Of a stretch of 64,000 bases of DNA, positions 57,882 to 64,000 are shown piece after piece. The notes beneath the pieces were generated by a model that saw nothing but the letters and a program-made list of their open reading frames with translations, was not told the DNA's origin and ran no database searches. Position 1 is the stretch's first letter, and every line of letters starts with the position of its first letter. The translations under genes and the position numbers were made by a program. The DNA comes from Marinomonas hwangdonensis (GTDB taxonomy: Bacteria; Pseudomonadota; Gammaproteobacteria; Pseudomonadales; Marinomonadaceae): the NCBI RefSeq assembly GCF_003721245.1, contig NZ_RIZG01000005.1, positions 1-64,000 on the forward strand, in the 5' to 3' direction.

Positions 57882-58427
57882 ATGAGATACTGCCCACAAT
57901 GTGGTCACACAGTGAACATGGTCATTCCTGCTGGCGACAACCGCATCAGACCAGTATGCCCAAGCTGTGACTACATCGATTACGATAATCCAAGGCTAAT
58001 CACAGGCACCATTCCGCTTTACAAAGGAAAAATATTACTCTGTCGGAGAAATATTGAGCCACGCCTTGGTTTCTGGACATTGCCGGCAGGCTTCATGGAA
58101 AACCAAGAAACCACAAGCGAGGGTGCATTAAGAGAAACATTAGAAGAAAGTGGTTCTGTGGCAATCTGCAAACAAGCGTTCAGCATGATAAGCATTCCTA
58201 GAATAAATCAAGTCCATTTGTTTTACCTTGCTGAATTGGAAAAAGACGACTTTCGTCCAACAGAAGAAAGCTCAGAGGTCGCATTATTTGGACTTGACGA
58301 AATCCCTTGGGACGAACTTGCTTTTAGCAGTGTCACTAAAACGATTGAATTTTTCATCGCAGACCACGAAAAAGGTCGGTATGGTTTCCACGAAGATACC
58401 ATTCATTTCAACACTGTATCGAAATAA
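57882..58427 (+). CDS. zinc-ribbon Nudix hydrolase
   Basis: An N-terminal zinc ribbon (MRYCPQCGHTV and VCPSCDYID) precedes a Nudix domain. The Nudix box GFMENQETTSEGALRE, continuing TLEESG, fits G-x5-E-x7-RE-x2-EE-x-G. Such proteins are NUDT12/NudC-like NADH or ADP-ribose pyrophosphatases; the substrate here is open. 181 residues. It starts 10 nt after corB with AGGAGAG upstream, so it is in that operon, and its last 20 bases overlap the convergent YqfO-like gene. Confidence 0.85.
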   Translation: MRYCPQCGHTVNMVIPAGDNRIRPVCPSCDYIDYDNPRLITGTIPLYKGKILLCRRNIEPRLGFWTLPAGFMENQETTSEGALRETLEESGSVAICKQAFSMISIPRINQVHLFYLAELEKDDFRPTEESSEVALFGLDEIPWDELAFSSVTKTIEFFIADHEKGRYGFHEDTIHFNTVSK

Positions 58428-58716
58428 AGTGATAGGCCACCTCTTCATAGGGGTGCGCCAACAATAAAGCCGCTAAAACACTCGCCTTCACAGCCTCACT
58501 CAGCACCATTTCCACTCGATACTCATCAACAAACTCTAATTGGTCGACCTCACCAAGAAAAGGCGTCGCTCCTTTTGCTGGCTTAAACTGACCTTGCCCT
58601 TTCACTTGCCAACAGCAAGAATCATAGTTTCCCATCGAACCAGCTCCGGCAGAAAAAACAGCTTGCTTAACTGACTCCAAATGAGATTCAGGCACATAAA
58701 ATACCAACAAATACAT
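58408..58716 (-). CDS. YqfO/NIF3-associated small protein
   Basis: About 102 residues beginning MYLLVFYVPESHLESVKQAV, with SAGAGSMGNYDSCCW and a C-terminal LLLAHPYEEVAYHFI. This is the stand-alone form of the domain found inserted in NIF3/YqfO proteins, with a CutA-like fold. A frame extension of four codons exists. Function unknown. It overlaps the 3' end of the Nudix gene by 20 bp on the opposite strand and follows DUF72 or shares its promoter region. Confidence 0.8.
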   Translation of the reverse strand: MYLLVFYVPESHLESVKQAVFSAGAGSMGNYDSCCWQVKGQGQFKPAKGATPFLGEVDQLEFVDEYRVEMVLSEAVKASVLAALLLAHPYEEVAYHFISIQC

Positions 58717-58763
58717 GACACCTTCCAACGATTTACTTTAGGCCAACAATCCATCTCTCTAAT

Positions 58764-59624
58764 TCACCAAAGGCTAACTTGCTCCTGACTCTGCGGCAAA
58801 ACCAAAGCGCTCTGGTAATTAGACGTCAACAAACAAACTTTTTCATCCAATTTAGCCGCCAGTGTAGGCGCGGCAATGTTATCCGATGAGTGCACAAATA
58901 CACTTGGCGTGAGTCCTTCAGATAGCCACTGAGACAATTTAGCCGCCCATTGATTTAACCACGGCTCATTACGCGGTAGATCAGGGTGCCCAATAAAACG
59001 TACGACTGGATGATTCGCAGTCGCTATAGGATGGCAAGGCACTCTCGGCTTCTTCTTCTGAGCATCCATCAAGCTTTCGCAATACGCTTCTGTAGAAAAA
59101 ACTGGTCTTGAATCCATCACCACTCGATTCACTCCGCGCGATGATAGCGCCGACAAAAAGCTTGTCTCTGTCTCACTTTTGTCAAAATACACTAAATGAC
59201 GCACCTCCACCGACAAAGGTGTGGACAGCGTCCACATATCACATAGTGCTAGCATCGTATCTAGAGCACGCTCGTCGTATACTGCGGGGAACTGCAACAT
59301 AGTTGGGCCAAGCTTAGCTTGTAATGCTTTTAGAGACTCCATAAAGACCGACCAATCTCTTTGAACCTCACGCCAAGGCCGCTCCGTCAATCGATGAGTA
59401 ACCGCTTGTGGCGCTTTAAAGCTAAACCTAAAACCGTCCATAACCGACTCATACCAACGTAATAGCTGAGCATCGTCTACCTTAGTGTAAAAAGTGCTGC
59501 CAACTTCGACTGTCGAGAATACCTGCGAATATCGGCCAATCCGCGCTGCACTTGGAAGTGAGGCAGGATATAGCCAATTAACCCAAGCTGGATGCTGCCA
59601 TTGCGCCATACCGTATCGAATCAT
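58764..59624 (-). CDS. DUF72 family protein (YecE-like)
   Basis: 286-residue TIM-barrel-like protein. It opens IRYGMAQWQHPAWVNWLYP, continues with FSTVEVGSTFYTKVDDAQLL and FRFSFKAPQAVTHRL, and has MDSRPVF later; these are DUF72 hallmarks. The biochemical role of the family is not established. Its ATG overlaps the greB stop by 4 nt (ATGA), so the two are translationally coupled. Confidence 0.87.
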   Translation of the reverse strand: MIRYGMAQWQHPAWVNWLYPASLPSAARIGRYSQVFSTVEVGSTFYTKVDDAQLLRWYESVMDGFRFSFKAPQAVTHRLTERPWREVQRDWSVFMESLKALQAKLGPTMLQFPAVYDERALDTMLALCDMWTLSTPLSVEVRHLVYFDKSETETSFLSALSSRGVNRVVMDSRPVFSTEAYCESLMDAQKKKPRVPCHPIATANHPVVRFIGHPDLPRNEPWLNQWAAKLSQWLSEGLTPSVFVHSSDNIAAPTLAAKLDEKVCLLTSNYQSALVLPQSQEQVSLW

Positions 59625-60133
59625 GGCGCTGGCATTTGACGATATTCAATAACATCAATCACGTACGTTTTTTCACCACTCGCTAAATGGATAATAACCT
59701 CATCCCCCTCTTGCTTTTTCATCAATGCTCGAGCAACAGGTGAATCAATACTGATATAAGCATGATGATGGTCTAGCTCATCAGGACCAACAATTCGGTA
59801 CTGCCGAACCTCCCCATTTTCATCTTCCAATGTTACCCAAGCACCAAAAAACACTCTTGTTTGATCAATCGGAAACCTATCTACCACAGTACAAATATCC
59901 AACCGTTTTTCCAAATAGCGCACTCGGCTGTCTATTTCTCGTAATTGTTTTTTTCCGTAAATATACTCTGCATTCTCAGAACGATCCCCTTGAGCCGCTG
60001 CTTCACGCACTGTCTCGGTGACCGCTGGACGCTTATCCTTCCAGAGATACTTGAGTTCAGCCAATAAAGCTTGGGCGCCTTCTTGCGTAATGTAAGCGGA
60101 TTTTGGTGGAGAAGGTGGACGATATCGACTCAT
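59621..60133 (-). CDS. greB: transcription elongation factor GreB
   Basis: Stimulates RNA cleavage by backtracked RNA polymerase. The N-terminal coiled coil begins after SAYITQEGAQALLAELKYLW and carries the tip acidic pair in GDRSENAEYIYGKKQLREID. The C-terminal FKBP-like domain follows. GreB is told from GreA by its DRSENAEYIYGKK basic patch. The ATG at 60133 has AAGG at 7 nt; a TTG two codons upstream is less likely. 170 residues. Coupled to DUF72. Confidence 0.94.
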   Translation of the reverse strand: MSRYRPPSPPKSAYITQEGAQALLAELKYLWKDKRPAVTETVREAAAQGDRSENAEYIYGKKQLREIDSRVRYLEKRLDICTVVDRFPIDQTRVFFGAWVTLEDENGEVRQYRIVGPDELDHHHAYISIDSPVARALMKKQEGDEVIIHLASGEKTYVIDVIEYRQMPAP

Positions 60134-60180
60134 AAGCAACCTTTATCTCTTGCAAAAATAACAGCCTCGTGAGGCACCAA

Positions 60181-60210
60181 TAAAAATGCCGCCAACATAT
60201 TATTGGCGGC
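60181..60210 (-). terminator. intrinsic terminator of mscS
   Basis: 8-bp perfect stem GCCGCCAA/TTGGCGGC with a 7-nt loop, followed by ATTTTTA on the minus strand; 27 nt beyond the mscS stop. Confidence 0.85.
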
Positions 60211-60236
60211 ACTTGGTATAACGAAAAAGTTAAACG

Positions 60237-61067
60237 TTACGATTCTTGTTTGTGAACATGCACATCCATTTGTGGATAAGGGATACCGACACCTCGCTCA
60301 TCGAAGGTATATTTGATTTTTTCTAGTAAATCCGCACGCACTGTCCAATAATCGCCGGAAGCCACCCAAGGACGCAAAAAGAAATTCACTGAACTATCTG
60401 CCAATTCAGATACCGCGATCAAACAACTCGGCTCTTTTAGAATCCGCTCATCCGCGTCGACTATTTCTTGCATTATTTGTTTTGCTAAACGAATGTCAGC
60501 GTCGTAGCTAATACCAATTACTAAATCCAAGCGGCGCGTCGACTCTCGTGAGAAGTTCACAATAGATCCGTCCATCACCGCTGAGTTTGGCACTATAATC
60601 ACTCGATTATCGGGCGTTTTAAGGTAAGTATGAAACAGCTCTATGCGATTCACCGTCCCCATTTGACCGCCCGCATCAATAAAATCACCGGAGCGAAAAG
60701 GACGCAATAGAATAATCAGCACGCCTGAAGCAAAATTAGATAGCGAACCCTGCAAAGCAAGACCTACCGCCAAACCGGCCGCACCTAGAATGGCGATAAA
60801 TGAGGTAGTTTGCACTCCAATTTGACCTAATGCCATTAGAGCAACACCGGCAAACATTAAAGCGTATAAAATACTTGATGCAAACCCGGCCACAGCCTGA
60901 TCTACAGACGCTTTTAACAAGCGCTTTTCACACCATTGAGAAACCTTCGACGCGATAAATTTACCCACGAAGAAAACCACAAGACCAACCACTAGATTAA
61001 CCATATTGTCGATTAACCATGGCGTCCATTCGGATCCCATTTCAAGAAATGCATTTATGTCATTCAT
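60237..61067 (-). CDS. mscS: small-conductance mechanosensitive channel
   Basis: Inner-membrane osmotic safety valve. Three N-terminal helices end in the pore helix GAAGLAVGLALQGSLSNFAS, with the Gly/Ala spacing of TM3. The cytoplasmic beta and alpha/beta domain (about 115-276) has LLRPFRSGDFI and VIVPNSAVMDGSI. 276 residues is close to E. coli MscS (286). It lies 36 nt after a small membrane protein gene on the same strand. Confidence 0.93.
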   Translation of the reverse strand: MNDINAFLEMGSEWTPWLIDNMVNLVVGLVVFFVGKFIASKVSQWCEKRLLKASVDQAVAGFASSILYALMFAGVALMALGQIGVQTTSFIAILGAAGLAVGLALQGSLSNFASGVLIILLRPFRSGDFIDAGGQMGTVNRIELFHTYLKTPDNRVIIVPNSAVMDGSIVNFSRESTRRLDLVIGISYDADIRLAKQIMQEIVDADERILKEPSCLIAVSELADSSVNFFLRPWVASGDYWTVRADLLEKIKYTFDERGVGIPYPQMDVHVHKQES

Positions 61068-61103
61068 ATTGTCCGAATCCTGCCCTATTCCATTTAAAGA
61101 GTA

Positions 61104-61472
61104 TTAGATTAAAAAATCTGACTTATGCTGCCACTCATCGAGCAATTTTTCCAGCTCAGAAATGCCTTTCTTACTAAAAGTAACACAAGGTCGACCATTG
61201 ACCAGATGCGTGCCTTTTACCTCGTACTCATCGATCAACACACATTGCTCACGCAATTTGTCCAGCTGCTCATTATCCAGAATGCTTATGCCAATAAAGG
61301 TGTGCCACTCGTACTCTGGCAATACTCCATTCACGGCTTTTTTCATAAGGTTAACACATTGTGGTTGTGTCATTTTGTGATAAGGCAACCCGGATTTGTG
61401 GCGAGTAAAAAAGAACATCAAAATAACAAGAAGCAGGAAGCAAAATACAGCTGAAACAAGTACGTTAATCAT
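61104..61472 (-). CDS. small membrane-anchored protein of unknown function
   Basis: 122 residues: one N-terminal membrane helix (VLVSAVFCFLLLVILMFFF), then a soluble part with ILDNEQLDKLREQCVLIDEY and GISELEKLLDEW. No family is recognised. It sits 5 nt after the DUF2489 gene and upstream of mscS, so the three may be one transcript. Confidence 0.72.
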   Translation of the reverse strand: MINVLVSAVFCFLLLVILMFFFTRHKSGLPYHKMTQPQCVNLMKKAVNGVLPEYEWHTFIGISILDNEQLDKLREQCVLIDEYEVKGTHLVNGRPCVTFSKKGISELEKLLDEWQHKSDFLI

Positions 61473-61477
61473 AGCGA

Positions 61478-61933
61478 TTAGAGTGAGTAGCTCATCAATG
61501 ACGATTTAGCTCGTAACAGATGCTCACCATGCTCCTGTTCGTAAGCTTGCATCTCCTTGAGAAATTTATCCTTTGCTAACTTAGGCAGATCTTTCCACTG
61601 TTCATGAGTCGGAATATGAGCCGTCTTTTCTGTCATTATGTAAAACGCTGAAATATCCTCATGGTCCGCCAAATTCACACCAAGCTGATCCAACAAATGC
61701 TTTATGCGAATGCTTGCTTCAACCCAGTTGAGTTCATTTGACCCTGCTGCCATGAGCAAAACGCGAATACTATCCACTCTTTTCTGGCGCTCTTCTTCAT
61801 ATCGAGCTTCGCCAGCACGAATCTTTTCTTCTCGGACTTGGCTTAATTTGAGCTGTTGACGAATAAACCAAAGTGAGATGACAATAACAACGAGTGAGCA
61901 AAGCAGAGCGATTAAAAACGCGTCAAAAGACAT
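61478..61933 (-). CDS. DUF2489 family membrane-anchored protein
   Basis: 151 residues with an N-terminal membrane helix (LIALLCSLVVIVISLWF), a charged coiled-coil stretch (about 30-55), then a helical domain containing LNWVEASIRIKHLLDQLG and FYIMTEKTAHIPTHEQW. It resembles DUF2489 proteins of gammaproteobacteria; their function is not known. First gene of a probable DUF2489-hypothetical-mscS unit. Confidence 0.75.
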   Translation of the reverse strand: MSFDAFLIALLCSLVVIVISLWFIRQQLKLSQVREEKIRAGEARYEEERQKRVDSIRVLLMAAGSNELNWVEASIRIKHLLDQLGVNLADHEDISAFYIMTEKTAHIPTHEQWKDLPKLAKDKFLKEMQAYEQEHGEHLLRAKSSLMSYSL

Positions 61934-62006
61934 AAAGAACCCAATCCAATCAGTAAGAAGAAAAACACTAACACCAATGCCTTGCTTAAAAACGGCACAA
62001 AAAGAT

Positions 62007-62675
62007 TTAGTTTAATGTGCTGTTTAACCACACAGAAATATCCTGTATTTGATCAGGACATACTGAATGAGGCATCTCATAAGACTGGTACGATACTCGG
62101 TAACCTTTGGATGACAAAAGATCTCTTGCCTGAATACTTAAAACGGGAGCAACAACAGGATCCTGTGAGCCATGATGAATCAGAAACGGCGTTTTTCCAT
62201 TCACACAAGTGTCGGCCCCTAGTACTTGATCGCCGTTCACTAAATAGGTCGAAAGTGCGAGCACTCCAGCCAAGACATGCTGAGTGCTGAGCGCGACTTG
62301 ATAAGCAATCACACCGCCTTGAGAAAAGCCCGCCAACACAATTCGGTTGGCAGCAATACCTTTACCAATCTGATCTTGTATTAACTGCTCAACCTGACGA
62401 CAAGACTCATCAATGTTGGCCATATCCACTTTTCGCTCTAACGTCATTTCAAAAATATCGTACCAAGCCCGCATTGACATACCGCCGTTGATCGTCACAG
62501 GACGCTTGGGAGCATGGGGAAACACAAAACGCACGCTCAACTCCGGCGACAAGGACAGCAGTGGCACTAGTGACTCAAAATCATGCCCATCAGACCCTAA
62601 ACCGTGTAACCAGATAACGGCGGCATCAGGCTGCTCGCCTATCTCTACCAAAACAGATGGCAATAATTCACTCAT
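62007..62675 (-). CDS. alpha/beta-hydrolase carboxylesterase
   Basis: Cytoplasmic serine esterase of the phospholipase/carboxylesterase family (Pseudomonas EstB/acyl-protein thioesterase type). The oxyanion segment is IWLHGLGSDGHDF, the nucleophile Ser is in VLAGFSQGGVIAYQ, and the Asp and His are in HHGSQDPVVA and EMPHSVCPDQ. The chosen ATG at 62675 has GGAG 8 nt upstream; the longer frame to 62714 is unlikely. About 222 residues. Confidence 0.9.
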   Translation of the reverse strand: MSELLPSVLVEIGEQPDAAVIWLHGLGSDGHDFESLVPLLSLSPELSVRFVFPHAPKRPVTINGGMSMRAWYDIFEMTLERKVDMANIDESCRQVEQLIQDQIGKGIAANRIVLAGFSQGGVIAYQVALSTQHVLAGVLALSTYLVNGDQVLGADTCVNGKTPFLIHHGSQDPVVAPVLSIQARDLLSSKGYRVSYQSYEMPHSVCPDQIQDISVWLNSTLN

Positions 62676-62769
62676 GTACATTCTCCAAAAAAATAGGCTA
62701 TCGCACTGTGCCATAGCCTATCATATAGCCAATTTTCACTCGACATTCCTTTTTAAGATAAAAGGGGTA

Positions 62770-63750
62770 TTAATGCTCCGCAGGAAAACGCATACCCAAA
62801 ACACCTTGTTGATGATCTAACGAAAACAACACATCCGCTTTCTCAGGCATTACAGCTAACATATGCCGTGTGAGTCGTTCGTAGTACTGCATAAACTGCT
62901 TCAGCTCATCACTGGACATAACTTTTAAATCTATTGTGTCCAATAAAATGCCGTGTATGTCATTAAGATGACTTTCTAGTAAGCGCTCTTGCTTATTCCG
63001 CCAATGATAAACCACTTCATAATCAGGCGCTTGCATCCACGCCATCAAATCGATTTTAGAAAACAGAGCTTGATAACGACCTGTTAATTGCTGGTTAATA
63101 GCATGGCGCCATTGACCTTCTTTATCCATATTGGCTTCAAGCGCATTGACAGCCGTCATAAGATTTCCACTCATTGGCGGCGCCCCAACACACCAACCTT
63201 CAAACAATACAAGGTCAACAGGGCCTTGCACTTCTTGCCACAAATGCACAGGTTTACGCTCATCAGTCGACTTATCAAAACAAGGAAACTTCATCACCTC
63301 CCCTTCTTTTAACTGCTTTAAACGCTCAAACAGTATCAAAGCAAGATCCACATCGTGCGTTCCAGGCACACCCCGCACAGAAAACAAATCGTGCGTTTGT
63401 TTGGCAAACTTAAGTCTGTCATGATGAGTGCTGTACAAATCATCTAAACTGAGCACGATACAGTTCAAATCGAAACCTTTCGTCAAGATGCGACTGATAA
63501 CATGACAAAATGTGGTTTTACCACAACCTTGTGCACCGCCAACCCCAACGACTAAAGGACCACGACCCGCTTTGGCTTTTTGACTTAACCAAGTCGAAAA
63601 GGGCAAATACACACTATTTAACTGATCGACAAGCGACGCATCGGCGTACAAACGACTCAGCGTCTGTTCAACTTCAAAGCGCAACCGCTGTGACAGCAGC
63701 CCAGAAGTCTCAATACTGGCCTTATTCACATTACTTTGCAGTTTATACAT
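62770..63750 (-). CDS. P-loop kinase, D-glycerate 3-kinase-like
   Basis: Walker A is GVGGAQGCGKTTFCHVI near residue 70, followed by SLDDLYSTHHDRLKFA and RGVPGTHDVDLALILFERL. LFEGWCVGAPP is the typical stretch of plant-type glycerate kinases and their bacterial kin. The ATG at 63750 has GGAGG 8 nt upstream; the frame opens with a GTG at 63774. About 326 residues. It could phosphorylate glycerate or another small sugar acid; a uridine-kinase-like role is possible. dinB lies upstream on the same strand. Confidence 0.8.
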   Translation of the reverse strand: MYKLQSNVNKASIETSGLLSQRLRFEVEQTLSRLYADASLVDQLNSVYLPFSTWLSQKAKAGRGPLVVGVGGAQGCGKTTFCHVISRILTKGFDLNCIVLSLDDLYSTHHDRLKFAKQTHDLFSVRGVPGTHDVDLALILFERLKQLKEGEVMKFPCFDKSTDERKPVHLWQEVQGPVDLVLFEGWCVGAPPMSGNLMTAVNALEANMDKEGQWRHAINQQLTGRYQALFSKIDLMAWMQAPDYEVVYHWRNKQERLLESHLNDIHGILLDTIDLKVMSSDELKQFMQYYERLTRHMLAVMPEKADVLFSLDHQQGVLGMRFPAEH

Positions 63751-63861
63751 ATCAACTACCTCCGTATTACTCACCGGTTAAGTGTAGTCAATCATCAGAA
63801 TTGTGGTTGTTTTTTGTACAAAACAAATTACTTGAAAAAGACAAAACCCTTAACAGCAACA

Positions 63862-64000
63862 CTAGGTAAATAACGGTAAAACCAGCTGACGAGGCTCGAT
63901 CGATGACAAACGAAACCCCACGCCAATAAGACGCACTGGACGACGGTATCGCTCAAAAGCCTGTTTTAACAGAATAGAAAAAATCTCATCGGACCGCGGT
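63862..64000 (-). CDS. dinB: DNA polymerase IV, C-terminal fragment
   Basis: The minus-strand frame reads 46 residues into the window edge, including FERYRRPVRLIGVGFRLSS and a tail ending LVLPLFT, then TAG. The RPVRLIGVG stretch in the little-finger domain and a terminal beta-clamp peptide (QLVLPLF) are typical of Pol IV. The gene is cut by the right edge. It is an SOS-type translesion polymerase. Confidence 0.82.
   Translation of the reverse strand, partial: PRSDEIFSILLKQAFERYRRPVRLIGVGFRLSSIEPRQLVLPLFT

Noticed and set aside
1..64000. CRISPR array, insertion sequence or prophage
   Set aside because: No regular repeat-spacer pattern, transposase, terminal inverted repeats or phage genes were seen in either strand.

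Overview
The window looks like core chromosome of a marine gammaproteobacterium of the Oceanospirillales, most like Marinomonas. This is judged from gene order and protein style, not from a database search. The supporting signs are a Na+-translocating oxaloacetate decarboxylase operon, a Vibrio-like divergent ThyA, a Pseudomonas-like rppH-ptsP-lgt-thyA-folA order, a pncC-recA-(recX) cluster beside mutS-fdxA, and an AT-leaning genome with many A/T-rich intergenic gaps. I see no insertion sequence, prophage, integrase or CRISPR array.

Layout. At 1-180 the minus strand carries the promoter and antitermination leader of an rRNA operon that runs off the left edge. Next come oadGAB (minus), dusC (plus), and a minus-strand stable RNA block of one tRNA-Ser and three identical tRNA-Arg(ACG). 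Upstream of that block lie alaS, lysC and csrA. At 9.7-16.2 kb are alr/dadX-dadA, recX (plus), a membrane-anchored coiled-coil protein of unknown function, recA with a near-perfect LexA box, and pncC. At 16.3-25.9 kb are mutS, fdxA, a CsrB/RsmZ-like RNA, an EAL-HDOD protein, ilvD, rlmJ, a PAS protein with a dead GGDEF domain, and folA. At 26-33.7 kb are thyA, lgt, ptsP, rppH, a HAD phosphatase, rlmI and an HDOD protein. At 33.7-43.6 kb are an iron-type ABC importer pair lacking a binding protein, another HDOD protein, one ubiquinone hydroxylase, pepP, a YgfB/YecA protein, folD and recJ. At 43.7-48.3 kb are a chemoreceptor, a diguanylate cyclase and rsmE. At 48.3-55.6 kb a minus-strand run carries ffh, rpsP-rimM-trmD-rplS, dsbC, hom and thrC. 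From 55.7 kb to the end are a CcsA-like protein, a CorB-like protein, a Nudix hydrolase, a YqfO-like protein, DUF72, greB, mscS, two small membrane proteins, a carboxylesterase, a kinase and the 3' end of dinB.

The best candidate for an unannotated regulatory system is the minus-strand RNA at about 19459-19709. It has twelve GGA motifs in about 250 nt, ends in a strong intrinsic terminator, starts after a recognisable sigma70 promoter, and has a GacA-type palindrome about 160 nt upstream of the start. It sits just after fdxA, where pseudomonads carry rsmZ. With csrA at 5333-5521 in the same window, this gives the sponge RNA and its target protein within 14 kb. The many signalling proteins here (EAL-HDOD, PAS-GGDEF, an active GGEEF cyclase, three HDOD proteins, a chemoreceptor) are the kind of gene usually found downstream of Csr/Rsm control, but that link is inference.
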